64,000 nucleotides of DNA from Chondrosia reniformis. Taxonomy: Eukaryota; Porifera; Demospongiae; Chondrillida; Chondrillidae. The notes beneath the pieces are model-generated. The model worked only from the letters and a program-made list of their open reading frames with translations. It made no database searches and was not told the DNA's origin. Each line of letters begins with the position of its first letter. Within the stretch, counting starts at the first letter, position 1. Positions 11,511-22,932 of the stretch are shown here, piece after piece. The stretch lies in the NCBI GenBank assembly GCA_947172415.1, contig OX359190.1, forward strand, positions 620,001 to 684,000, read 5' to 3'. The translations under genes were made by a program, and so were the position numbers.

Positions 11511-11887
11511 TTGTGTGACATAGCTATTGACAGCAGTATATACCTAATATATTTATGAATATATTTCTATCATTTATTGTCCTTATAATCCTATCCCTTC
11601 TCTCAGGAATGTGCCTCTCCAGTACAGTGCAGGAACATTGCTGGGAGTGTGTGGATCTGTGCTAATTCTAATATTCATTCTCAGTAAACTGGTTCCTGGA
11701 AAAGTGAGTTTTTATAACCTGTGAACGTATACAGTGGAACCCTTTGGGAGGTGGTTGCTAAGGGAGATTCCACTGTAATACTGTATGTGAGTGGTTGTTA
11801 TAGTATGTTAAATGTATTGTTTGTCATGCAGGTAAATTCTTTCCGTAATATTAAAATTAAATAGTTTCTTAACAGAATTGTATTAAA

Positions 11888-12115
11888 TACCATATAGGCA
11901 GAAATATTGGTGAGGAATTAAATTTGGCGAGTTGACAGTCTAGCACAGAATTGCTAAATTTAAAATCGCCATTTTGAGGCTAAATACAGTAATATAAAAC
12001 ATGTTGCATAACCATCCTCGCCAAATTTAAACAACACCAACGTTTATCTTGCCTGTTTAGAGGCAAAATCACCAAATTTTTGGACCACAAATATTTCCAG
12101 CTATATGTTCAGGGA
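11888..12115. mobile_element. MITE-like repeat in NEMP intron 5
   Basis: The block opens with ATATAGGCAGAAATATTGGT and closes with ACAAATATTTCCAGCTATAT; its body repeats TTTGGCGAG and its complement CGCCAAATTT. It resembles the element at about 46925-47150. The equivalent intron at 55310-55460 keeps only part of it. No coding capacity. Borders are approximate. Confidence 0.5.
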
Positions 12116-12929
12116 GGTCTCCATAGAGATATCTGATAATTGTTGAAAATGAAGAAAAGTAATTTGAAATCCTAAGATTTGGCTCTAATAATACTTCAGA
12201 AAGTGGTTGCTTTGAAATGAAGACTACATATGACTACTTTACACACATACAGTCTATATATTTTGTATTTTATTGAATTTCAAGAGAAATTTATTTAACT
12301 GTTAAATATTAAATTACATTTATATAACTACATTCACATAACTATATTCATAACTACATTCACACATAACTACATACAAATGAAATGTACATAGAGGATT
12401 GGAAAGTGATCCGGTCTACATTGCACCAGCAACACCTTCTACTGTTAAATTATGTGATGTAATTTATCCATGTTTCCATATTTAGAAATATGGTGCCTAT
12501 GCATTCCTCACATTTGGTTGGTCAACTGCCGCCTACTTTGCTTCACTAATGTTGGCCAATCTAACAGAATGGATCGCCAGCTACTGGCACTGGATAGCAT
12601 TGTACGTGCTCCTCTCCGGAATTGTCAGCTTTGCCTACTGTTACTGGGTAGGACCAGTCACCAGCGAACGGTACTAACTTTACATACATATATATGAAAA
12701 TCTATTTCTATTTATTGCTGATGAAGACCTACGGGTTGAAACGTTCTATTCCAAAGATTTAATGTTGCTGTTGCTCAATAAACTTCATATCTTATCACTA
12801 CTACTACTATCACTTTATGAAAAATCTAAGATACCATTTTCCTACATGCTATGACTATTCTGTAAAAAAGCCTATAGGGGAATTAAACCTGAAGAGAGTT
12901 TTGGATGAGGATACAGGAGTCTTTTCTCT

Positions 12930-13217
12930 TCAGTGTAGTGACTATTTTTTATCTGCACATTTGATCTGTATTATTTTGCGTTATAACTTTACATTGATCA
13001 ACTACAATTACACTATTACACACACATGTGTCTTGAGCAGTGCCATCCAGCACATTTGTGTGTAGTATATACACTGGGCAGACATATGAATCTAAAACGG
13101 TTCAATAGATTAGATTGTCTGATGTTGTATGTACTAACATTTCATGTATAAAAGTGGTTCCTTCTGAACAACTGAATATAAAACTGCTTGTTTTTGCAAA
13201 ATAGGTCACGTGTCAAT
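12930..13217 (+). other. Duplicated spacer: 3' flank of a death-fold gene plus UTP23 upstream region
   Basis: From CAGTGTAGTGACTATTTTTT onward the sequence repeats what follows gene A (6432 onward) and gene C (24086 onward), including ACACATGTGTCTTGAG and the E-box GGTCACGTG just before UTP23. No gene is contained. The stretch 12678-12929 is unique spacer with nothing recognisable. Confidence 0.7.
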
Positions 13218-13571
13218 CAGGCGTTACAAGCATGCGAGAAGAGTGTTGAGTCTCTTTAGAAACTCTTTTGGATTCCACGAGCCCTATCAAGTACTGGTCG
13301 GGCCTTCTGTCAAGCCGCTCTGGCGGGAAAGATCCACGAGACTACAGTATTAGAGGAACTGGTCAGCAAGCTGCTCCGAGAGGAAGTGAAGAGGAGAAAG
13401 AGGAAGAGACCAGGCGGTCCTAATCCACTGTCTGTCAAGAAGAGGAAGAAGAGATTAGAGGCACCCGTTTTGGGTAGCACTAGGAATGTCAGAAGGAACA
13501 GGAAGAGGAGAGAGAGAGAGAGACTGAAGAGATGTGCTCTCAGTCTTAAAGTTACCAAGTTGACTGAATAA
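13218..13571 (+). pseudogene. UTP23: UTP23 copy, unit C, core deleted
   Basis: The first part (GCGTTACAAGCATGCGAGAA) and the basic tail are present, but the middle of the PIN domain is deleted: GGCGGGAAAGATCC runs straight into ACGAGACTACAG. The ATG region is also lost. The frame over the tail is open to TAA 13569-13571 by chance. A broken duplicate. Confidence 0.88.
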
Positions 13572-14439
13572 CTTGTTTTAACACATTCTTTACTTAAAAT
13601 TCCAATGCATCTGTGTATGATAATCAATTGTATTTCAATGAATAATGAAATATGACCTCCCTCCTGCGTGCTATTTTCAAAATCACTGAACGGATAAACT
13701 GTGAATCACATTTATATGGCCTAAAGATGTAATTAATTAAAGAATATCTAATATTATAGGACAATTATACTTCTACTATAAATTATTGTTTAGCAATATT
13801 AATTGCACAATTCTCCTTGCCAAAAACATACAATGTACTCGGATCCTACAATATATATATATTCATAATTGTTTCCACATACGTAAGGATTTTGTAACTT
13901 ATGCATCAATCCAAACAACAAAAGGTTCATCCTTTAGTAAGAGAAATATTGTATTTGTATCTGTGGACCATGTTTATGATGTTAATACATCTCCCAACTG
14001 TCCCAATCAGACAACCAGCTTGACCTATGTGAATGGAGATAAACTCTACGACACCTGACAGTGCCTGTATCCTAGTGCCATTTTTAATATAGACTTGACA
14101 TCCTTCAATGATTCACCAAAATTGAGCAGTTCCTTCAATAATTGTAAAATTATAAGGTAGTGTCACTTAAAGTTAAAAAGGCTGATGTAATAAAGTGCCT
14201 CACGCATAGTCAATGTTGCACAAGAGATAACAATTGAATTAAATATCCCCACTTATCAAGTAATAAAGAAGTTCTCTTAATTGCCAGCTGATGAATCTTG
14301 GGGATAAGCTCTGGGTTTCTGATGTTGTCAAGGAGTAGCTATAGATGCATAAAAATAATAATTTAATGATATTATATACAATTCAAACAAAGTATTCTTA
14401 TCTTTACCAGAAAAATAAGTTCCAGAAACTGGTCATGTA

Positions 14440-15080
14440 CTTCTCTCAGCACAACTCAAGTAGAGTTGCCCCAGGGCACACCACGAGGAGGTGAAAGTAC
14501 ATCGTGCCCCACCCCACAGCGTTGACACTAACTATTGTGTAACAGAAGCTGTAACTGCGCAGTAATCTGCACTCATGGAGTTACTAGCCATGACATAGGA
14601 ATCGATCGGCGTTAGCCTCACTTTCAGCCTATGCCAAGTCCGACCCTCCCGAACCGCAAACTGCCCCGATGAGAATCAGTGGGTTGCCACACCTTTAACT
14701 CCTCAGGATCGGATGACGTCCTTGAAGTGGGGACTGGCGAAACAACTGCCCAAATCAGGTGTCGACAACCGACTTCAACTTACATAGTTACGTGATTACC
14801 TCAATCTCCGTGCCGTCAGACCCCAGCCGAAGCCAGAGCTAGTGAGGACCAATCCCAAGCACCAACCCTCCCACTGAGTTCCTGATCAGATTGCATATCC
14901 AACGTGACACCAGGCCGCATTCTCAGCTCGCTGGCGGAGCCGAGGGGAATCCTGGGTCTACTTGTCTAGCGCTCCGAACAGGACTACTCGGGATAAGGAA
15001 AGACCACCGTCAGGCACAGAAACTTTAGCAATCTCACGCGTCAAGTAAGCCACTGGGGGTAAACTGAGATTTTTCACACC
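14440..15080. other. GC-rich uncharacterised block
   Basis: Clearly richer in G and C than its surroundings (for example GCCCCAGGGCACACCACGAG and AGGCCGCATTCTCAGCTCGC). There is no long open frame on either strand and no RNA gene I can recognise. It recurs at about 36769-37350. It could be a fragment of a non-coding repeat or an old element leader region; identity unknown. Confidence 0.5.
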
Positions 15081-15127
15081 TCGCGTCATTTTATATTCCC
15101 GCGCTCACTGCCAAATTAGGAATTGAA

Positions 15128-15146
15128 GACGTCATAAAATGACGTC
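15128..15146. promoter_or_regulatory. CRE-like inverted pair (GACGTCAT aaa ATGACGTC)
   Basis: A perfect 8-bp inverted repeat around AAA contains two TGACGTC half-palindromes of the CREB/ATF type. An E-box (TCACGTGA) follows about 50 bp later. The same arrangement stands at 37417-37435. It looks like a promoter or enhancer element, but no clear gene begins next to it. Confidence 0.45.
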
Positions 15147-17551
15147 AGCCTTAATTATAACTTCTCACACCTCGGTTGCTTAGGTTTCGATCACGTGAGC
15201 ATTTACTTCTTTCGCAATAGAATCAAAATGGACGACTTTAATATCGTATCAATTAGTTTGCTTGTGTATAAGTACATTTATTATGAAAAATAAGGAAGGC
15301 ATATTCGTCCAGTTTGTTGGCAAAAAGTTCACTATCTTTGGTTTCGTTCACTCAGAGTATTTTTGGCAACGTAGTCTACTGAACAAAGATGGTGCCGTAG
15401 ATCACTTCCAAGTGTTCACGGACTGCACTTGTGTTATTGGGATATTCATAACATTTTTTAAACTTGAGGGCGTTTCTAAGAGATGTAAGTGATAGGAACT
15501 AATCTTGTATCCGAGAAAGCCATCCTTCGTCCCTTCCAGAGACATTCCGGGGACTATAAAAGATTTGATCTTCTCTTCTACAGCAAGTAACGATTGTTCC
15601 AATATTCAAACTTCAGATGACTGATTGCTGTCAAATTAGTCCTTTTTTCATTGGTATTTTAGAAATCATAGCGCAGCCATTTTCCTCACCTCGTGTGAAG
15701 TTTGGAGGGGAAGCAATCCTTTTCTCCACTTTTTGTAGGCCAAGCTTTTAACTAGTAAGAGTTTAAATCTTGAGAAGATTGAATCTGTACCAATATCCAA
15801 AGCGAAAGCTCTAATTTCCGGTATCCATGGAGGGTCAAGCTGAAGGTGAATTTATGCGATGGTGTGTAATTACCTAATCTGCCTTACAAAAGGCCGCGTC
15901 ACATAGTGTAGCTGTTTCAGTTCATTTTACCATAGTTACAGAACTCCTAAGGTGTACTGAAAAACAATCTGTATTATACGAGTTCAAAATCACTCATTTA
16001 GCTAATGGTTTGATTGATGCGCATGGCTTACAATTTCCATGCTATATCTTACTTTATACTTATATTTGTGAATATAGATATAGAGTTTTTGGGTGAAGTA
16101 TTGCAATAAATAAATGCCCCTTGGGGAAGTGCTGCAATTAACTTTTATCCTCCTCCTTTTAAGTTTGTGATGAAAGAACTAAAATTTTTGACAGGACAAT
16201 TAAGAGGCTATAGTTACTGATAGTATGTCTCTCCCACTATAGAACCTCCTCCTGACCAACAGTCTCTAGAAGCTTCTACAAGGGGTCAGAGTACATCAGC
16301 ACCAGTGACTGCTTTGGGTCAACTACATGGGAGGAAATTACTTGAAGTCTTTAAACAGATTAATAATTTGGAGTCGCACAATATTGGAGAAACTTACAGA
16401 AACATTACGATGAAATGTTCTAATCTTTTGTATAAGATCACACCAGAGGAATTACAAACTATTTAATCTAGCTTGGAAGCTGGGATGTGGCAATTGGGAA
16501 TTAGCTTGGATAATATTCCTGATACAACTAAAGAATTGCGGACATTTATTGCAGACTGGACCACTCCAATAGATGTTCGCATGATTGAGTATGTGGAAGA
16601 AGCTATTGAAGATAAGGAGAAGAAGAAGAAACTGGTAGAAGCTCTAAAGAAACACAGAGATGAGCTGAAATCATTTTCAGAAAAGAGCCTTAAATATTTA
16701 AAGGAGCAGGGAGTGAAACTTGTGAATCGAAAAGACTTTACTTCCCTGAAGCCAGAAGAATACCTCCTCAGGGAGTTATTTAGATTGCAAAAGTACCTGC
16801 AAACCGATCCGTGTTTGAATACCTCCTCAGGGAGTTATTTAGATTGCAAAAGTACCTGCAAACCGATCCGTGTTTGTTTGAAGGATTCATTATCAAGGTT
16901 AGTAGATAAGACTGTGATTATACTCATCGGAATTAGTAATAATTATAAATGTGGTGTGTTGTACAGTGAATCCTCAGTTATCCGAACCTAATCGGGCAAA
17001 TGCGATTTTGTTAGGATAAGTGAAAGGGTAGTATTTTGGATTCTGTAATGTATATTTATCTGCAACGTGTGTGAAAAAGTGTTACTAGCAACTGCTAAAA
17101 TGTTGAATGTACATTAAATCAACATGCCCAGAGTAAGAGTGGTCAGGCCAAATTTGCATACGTAGTTATAAAAATTGGGGGAGGGCATTTTGCTGTCTCT
17201 ATATATACCACGTGGTATATTGCGCAATGAAAACATGGACGTCATCGAACTATAGAAAGGTAATATAGAGATGTATATGTAATACTAGTTCATACATAAC
17301 TTTTATAACACTTAATTTATACGTACATAGTAAATTCAGGAAGCTATAGTTTACAAAGCTTTTCTATTGTTTCTTATGTTTAGAACACTGGAGCACGTTA
17401 TCGTTAAGATTATGAATATATTATTATTATATAGTGGGCTCTGATTTATCCAGAAACCTGATTTGTTCTACCGGAAGAATGGGAACAAATAATATCATAT
17501 ACTATATTACATTTATTGCTGGTTTATCTGGAGTTTGCACGACAGAAAATT

Positions 17552-17834
17552 AAGGAAACTTTAAGATCTAAAGCTGATCTTAAAGCATCAATATCATCAT
17601 CATTAAACTCTGGATATTACCCCTGTCCACTCATGTCCACTGAGGAGCGCAATGGCTAATGGGTGGAACCAAAGTTCACTTGATGGGAACCAGAGTCTCC
17701 CCCTAGCCACTTAAAAAAGAGGGTTGAGCCATAGACAGCTGTTTCGTCCTTGTTAGGACTCGTCAGTATGGCATATGATGGAGGTTTGATGATACTTATG
17801 CTTTAAGATCAACTTTAGATCTTAAAGGTTCCCT
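17552..17834. mobile_element. MITE with about 45-bp inverted ends
   Basis: The left end AAACTTTAAGATCTAAAGC is mirrored by the right end GCTTTAAGATCAACTTTAGA and TCTTAAAGGTTCCCT. The body contains CTCTGGATATTACCCCTGTC. A partial relative lies at about 58925-59095 in PPCS intron 2. It interrupts the intron before the GTPase exon of gene C. No coding capacity. Confidence 0.65.
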
Positions 17835-20354
17835 GACAATTAGTAACTGGAGTGTACTAGTATAAAATGATAGATAATTTGATAATGATAATTGCTAAAC
17901 TTTGTCCTTGCAGAGCTGGAGTGAACATTACCGTAAGGCAAAGGACACTCACGGATCTGTGATTATTAATGTCATTAGGTGTGTAGTCTGTGGAGCATCA
18001 CTTGTAGGTAAGTCTTCACTGAAGCAGCTTCTGGCCCACAACCAATCAAAGGAGATTCACACTAGCACTGGAGTGCTTGAGAGACCAGAAGTGGTGACCG
18101 TCACTTCGGAGCAGTACCAGGTAGAGGAAGGCTCATCAGTGTGGACGTTAGTCACAGATTCCAAAATGGAAGGTTCCATCAGAAAGTGTGCGGCTGAAGG
18201 AGATTACAAAGAGAAGGACACGTATCCTGGTTTCCTTGTCCTTTCTGGCACAGAAAGCACTGCAGAGCAACTCGATCGAGCGCACTTAGTGACTGATGTC
18301 ACTGAAGATCCACGCCTTAGTCTCCATGAGGATGTCAGCCCTATTTCACCTCCAAGGAAGATGGAGGAAGCTGTTCCAGTTGAACGGTCTGACGATATAC
18401 TCACAAGACTTTCCAAAGCACGGGATGACTTGTTGCAGAGCACCAATCTAGATGAGCTGAAGCTGACTGAAAAGACGTTCATCCATCTCCTTGACACTGG
18501 AGGCCAACCTGAGTTTCAAGACTCCTTACCTTTCTTGCTCACTCTTCCGTGAGTCCATTTCCTCCTCCGAGAGTGCCAGGGATGTGATTCAGCACTCATT
18601 ATCTGACATCTACACCACATCGCTACGGGAACCACAGCTACCAGTGGAAATAAAGGTGCCACGCCTCCGAATGTTACTTGTGGGCACCTTTAAGGATAGG
18701 TTGATGGAAGCAGAGAATAGCCAAGAAATCCTTCATTCCATTGAATCCCATTTGAAGGAGCTGAATTCAAAGCCTTATCGTGAGCACCTTGTTCATGCTC
18801 CAGACCAGACTGCCTTTCTTGTCAACAACCTCATGTACCTCTCACAAGACCATCCTGCTACTAAAGAGGATCAGGACTACCTCAACCTTCTTCGCTCCTT
18901 TATCTCCGACAAGGAGGGCTGCCTTTGATTGGAAATGCCTTTGATGTGGTTTTTCCTGGATCTTATTATAAAGCGAACCCCTCACCATTTTATCAAGTGC
19001 CAAGAACTCAAAAAATTCTGTCTCTTAAATGGCTACATTGATGGTCATCAAGCGGATGATCAGTTTCTGGCACTACTTCAATTGTTCCACCACTTTGGCT
19101 TCTTTGCCTACTATGAGCTGAAGGGAGTTCCCCTTGAATCCAATTGGGTGTGTACAGATGTGACCTTTCTGTACAACCAGATTTCAAAGCTTCTCATTAT
19201 TCGATTTCATCCACGTTATCCTCAGCGGGTTGCAACTACGAGATTCAAAAAAGAGGGAATAATTAATGAGAGAGATTATCAAGAGCTTTTTAAAGAAGTT
19301 GGGATCAGTGAGGAAACCCCAAGTGAATGGCTTCTTCAAGTGCTGCAGAACCTCTCCTTCACAGCTGAAATTGGACCAGGGAGGTTCTTTATGCCAATGG
19401 TCCTACCCAAAGACCATATTGAGATCCCTGATTGCCCAGCCGTGCAGCCTCTTTGCTTTGCCTTCAATTTCAAAGAGGATGCCTTCAGTGAGAATCTGCT
19501 TGATCTGCCCAGAAGCATCTTCTGCCAGTTAGCTGTCCGTTTAGCTAGCAAGGACGAGTGGGATACATGTCCTAATGATTCTGATCGATCCACCATCAGG
19601 TACACTTATGGTGACCTGGAGGTCTTCCTGATGGACAAGCCTGGAACGATTGAGGCAGCTGTCTTTTGCTTCAAGAGCTTCATCTTCAGTAGGAAAGGTC
19701 CGTGTCCTGCTGATTTGAAGAAGCTTCATGATCATTGTGCTGCCATTAAAGTTGATGTAAAAGAAGGAATTGAGGCAATCAGTGGATCCGTTATGGGCAA
19801 AGAGTTCCTGAAGAAAGTCAATCTTCAAGTTGGCTTTACCTGCGATTGTCAAAAGGGTTCTACCCACTTGGCCCTACTGTCTGAATCTAAAGCTGGTGTG
19901 ACACTAAAGTGTACCAGACCAAAGGGGAGAATTAGAGATTTACATTCAGTGCCTGTTAGAAAGGTCTGGTTATTTCCAGTTAAAAACGATGAAGCAACAG
20001 TGAGTCACCTTTGTGTGTAGCAAATCTAACTTGTCTAACTTCCTATTCTTATCACAAGTGTAGTTTGTTTGTATTTTACAGCTAAAATTATTATCCTTTC
20101 AATAGTTTACTCCAAAGACAGCTTCAAGTACGGTACAAATTATAAAAAAGTTAACGGTCAACGCCTGCTCGCAACCCGTACGTGCGCCGATATTAAACCC
20201 GTACGTGTTAGACAGAACGCCTGTATACATCCTTTGTAGGGATGCGTACGTTTCGACAAATACGCCCGTAGCTACAGAACGTACGGGTATGGCGATAATT
20301 ATTTAGAATGTCACACTTTTTCGAGTTTCATTTAGTATCGTTTCAAGTGTAAAA

Positions 20355-21353
20355 ATGGTTTATTCCGATTATGTTAAACAAAGGATTCTGTCTTACCGCC
20401 GTTTGGGGAAGAGCTACGGTGAAATCGTTCGATGTTTAGCTGACGAAGGGCTTAAAGCCACGAAGGTTGGCGTATACAAGTTCGTAAGTCGCTATCAAGA
20501 AACAGGCACAATCTCTCGTAAGCCTGGAAGTGGTATGGCTTCGAAATTTACAGAAGATGCTGAGAGAATCATCGAAGATCAAATGAACAAAGACGATGAG
20601 ACAACAGGAATGGAATTAAAGAATTTATTGGGTAAAAGTGGTATTCAAGTTGCTACATCTACCGTCTTGAAGTGGCGAAATGATATTGGATGGACTTCAA
20701 AAGGCACCAGGTACTGCCAAATGATCAGAGACGTTAACAAACAGAAGAGATTGGAGTGGGCAAAACTGAATAAAGACATGTCCTTTGAAGACCTCATCTA
20801 TACAGATGAAACTACAGTGCAAATCGAGACACATCGTAGGACTTGCTGCTATAAGAGAGGACAGAAGCCCAGATACAAACCCAAACCGAAACATCCCCTA
20901 AAAGTTCATGTCTGGGCAGGGATCAGCCATCGTGGTCGAACTAACTTATGTATTTTCGAAGGAAAAATGAATGCTCCTCTTTATATTTCTATTTTAAAGG
21001 CATCACTTTTACCATTCATTAAGGAAGTTTATCCTGATGGCCATCGCTTTGTCCAAGATAATGACCCGAAACATTGTTCCAAGGCAGCCAGAGATTTCTA
21101 CAGTGAAGCAGGAATAAACTGGTGGCCCACTCCTCCAGAGTCTCCTGATTTAAATCCGATTGAAAACCTCTGGCATGAGTTAAAGGAGTACATTCGGAGA
21201 GAAAAAAAGCCAAAAACAAAGCAAGAGCTCATCGATGGAATAAAAGAATTTTGGGCAACAGTGACTGCTGACAAGTGCCAGAGGTACATTGGACACCTGA
21301 AGAAAGTTATTCCGGCTGTTATAGAGTGTGAAGGAAGTGCAACGGGCTATTAA
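20355..21353 (+). CDS. Tc1-type transposase (DD34E)
   Basis: 332 residues, full length for the family. The N-terminal part holds two helix-turn-helix modules (YVKQRILSYRRLGKSYGEIV and the STVLKWRNDIGWTSKG region) that bind the inverted repeats. The catalytic core has Asp in IYTDETTV, Asp in FVQDNDPKH and Glu in PDLNPIENLWHE, with 34 residues between the second Asp and Glu. It cuts the element at its ends and pastes it at TA. No stop or frameshift is present, so the enzyme may still work. The start at 20355 is the first in-frame ATG. Confidence 0.95.
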   Translation: MVYSDYVKQRILSYRRLGKSYGEIVRCLADEGLKATKVGVYKFVSRYQETGTISRKPGSGMASKFTEDAERIIEDQMNKDDETTGMELKNLLGKSGIQVATSTVLKWRNDIGWTSKGTRYCQMIRDVNKQKRLEWAKLNKDMSFEDLIYTDETTVQIETHRRTCCYKRGQKPRYKPKPKHPLKVHVWAGISHRGRTNLCIFEGKMNAPLYISILKASLLPFIKEVYPDGHRFVQDNDPKHCSKAARDFYSEAGINWWPTPPESPDLNPIENLWHELKEYIRREKKPKTKQELIDGIKEFWATVTADKCQRYIGHLKKVIPAVIECEGSATGY

Positions 21354-21600
21354 AAAGAAAGTTTATACTCTTAGAATTTTATTATTATACTGTTATACGT
21401 AGTATTAGTGTATTTCTTTAAATTAAAGTCAATAATTTATCATACAGCAAAATATCATATTTCAGCCAGCCAGAGTGGGTACGAGGTTTAAGTATTGCTG
21501 TGACCAAAGTATTTAATAATACAGTTACAGTAAATTAATAATAATAATATTTTTTAATTAAAACTATACATAATAAAATGTAGGTTACTATCAAATACAG

Positions 21601-22932
21601 TTAGTTTAGTTTCTTCCTAAGCCTCTTACAGGCTTGAGCAATTGCTTCTTGGGCAACAACCCATTTTTTTTCATATTCTTCCGGGCAAGACCAAAAACGT
21701 GGAAATTGCTCAAAGAGAATGGTTTTAAGTAAATTTAGTTCTGCTTGTGGCAATGCGGGGGTATCATTCCACCCTCTTGGTGTGCATCTTCTTAAGATTG
21801 GGTCACCAAATATTGCTTCTCTGGCTAATTTGACAGCTAGCACTCCTAGTTTACATTCAGTACGCAATGCAGTATGTTTCTCCAATACATCATGTATACT
21901 CTGAAGTTGTTGTTTGTTAATCTCACTTGATGGCAGTTCAGTGAATTTACTGCTGACCTTGGTAATGGGAATAGGTGTAGTGAACATCACAGGTTACTCT
22001 TTCTGGAGAGGTAGGGATGTTGGTGTAGAGGCAGCCAGCATCATAGGTGACTCTGTAGTTTTCTCGAATGATGCTGGACCAGGTGTAGAAGCAGTCAGCA
22101 TCACAGGTGACATCTGAGGCTCTGTTTCACCAAAGTTAAATGAAGGCAATTGTGGAAAATTTAATATGTCTGAAATTGGCTGTGAATATGCTGGCTGTAA
22201 TTGCATCATCTGTTCCTTCATTTCTTCCATACTCCTCTGCATTATCTGTTCCTTTTCAATCATTTCTTCCATTCTCCTCTGCATCATCTGTTCCTTTTCA
22301 ATCATTTCTTTCATACTCCTCTGCATTATTTCCATGGATTTTTCAATCTTCATGTTATTTTCTACAATTTTCTTTAAGTCTCTCCTCATCTCTTCAGCAA
22401 TGGTGGTTTTCTGAGCCTCATCAAACTCTGCCAGATCCAGTATCACACCAGTTTCTTCATTTTTCTTTTCCTTTGTCTTGCTATTCCTTTTTCTTCTCTT
22501 TGGTTTTTCACCTGTATTCCCTTCTACATCTGCGGACTCTTCAGCAATGGTGGTTTTCTGAGCCTCATCAAACTCTGCCAGATCCAGTATCACACCAGTT
22601 TCTTCATTTTTCTTTTCCTTTGTCTTGCTATTCCTTTTCCTTCTCTTTGGTTTTTCACCTGTATTCCCTTCTACATCTGCGTACTCTTCAGTATTGGTAT
22701 TGGTGTTAATTTCAGCCAGTGCCACACGCTTTTTTATGTTCTTACACTGGCTTGCCTTGGGTGTTATTTGTTCATTTTCTTGCATTGGAGCAATGTCAAT
22801 GCATCCATCCATGTGTGTCTCACTGGTCTTGGGAGTTGAAGGCTGACTTATCTTGGGTGTTGTCTGTCTATTTTCTTGCATTATGGGAATTTCGAAGCAT
22901 CCATTCAAATAGTTATTTTCCAAATCCGTCAT
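21601..22932 (-). CDS. Coiled-coil and BEN-domain-like protein carried by the Tc1 element
   Basis: Read on the minus strand from ATG at 22932. The N-terminal 70 residues are polar. Then come two tandem copies of a 48-residue block (ADVEGNTGEKPKRRKRNSKT onward) with a basic nuclear-localisation-type stretch, a Met/Glu-rich coiled coil (about residues 185-240), and a Pro-rich segment. A TAA at 21996-21994 splits the frame; the same frame continues to 21601 with a region resembling a BEN domain (VLAVKLAREAIFGDPILRRC, CKRLRKKLN). Either a late stop truncates it or two products are made. TTACAG stands just upstream on the minus strand, so a 5' exon is possible. BEN domains bind DNA or chromatin; a role in element regulation is inferred. 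Confidence 0.6.

Larger units (their letters stand above)
10298..12677 (+). pseudogene. NEMP1: NEMP1 copy 1, 3'-truncated (exons 1-6 only)
   Basis: Exons 10298-10391, 10462-10499, 10940-11231, 11352-11421, 11607-11703 and 12486-12670 match the complete gene at 53889-57427 almost base for base. The protein would have a signal peptide (LAVTLLLLVTPVVDC), the lumenal domain and four membrane segments. Homology stops near 12737, just after exon 6. Exons for the fifth membrane segment and the nucleoplasmic tail are missing, and read-through from exon 6 ends at TAA 12675-12677. NEMP proteins sit in the inner nuclear membrane, and the tail carries the conserved region, so this copy is probably non-functional or makes a shortened membrane protein. 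Confidence 0.85.
13572..17505 (+). repeat. Segmental duplication, copy 1 (about 3.9 kb)
   Basis: Runs from just after the UTP23 stop to within the intron after the DED-like exon and matches 35887-39725 with only scattered differences. It carries a GC-rich block, a CRE-like palindrome, the promoter module, exon 1 and one DED-like exon. Copy 2 lacks roughly 55 bp in the GC-rich block (around 37133). The pair suggests a fairly recent duplication or gene conversion. Confidence 0.9.

Noticed and set aside
13786-14058. 90-residue frame repeated at 36121-36393
   Set aside because: Present in both segmental copies, but that follows from near identity; it has no protein-like pattern and lies in AT-rich spacer.
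14440-15080. Ribosomal RNA fragment
   Set aside because: GC-rich, but I could not match any conserved rRNA core sequence.
15262-15602. Small ORFs on both strands after the CRE-like palindrome
   Set aside because: The plus frame is disrupted in copy 2 and the minus frame has no recognisable domain; not supported as genes.
22140-22709. Plus-strand Ser/Phe-rich frame in the Tc1 element that looks membrane-like
   Set aside because: It is the antisense of the coiled-coil and basic repeat region of the BEN-like gene.
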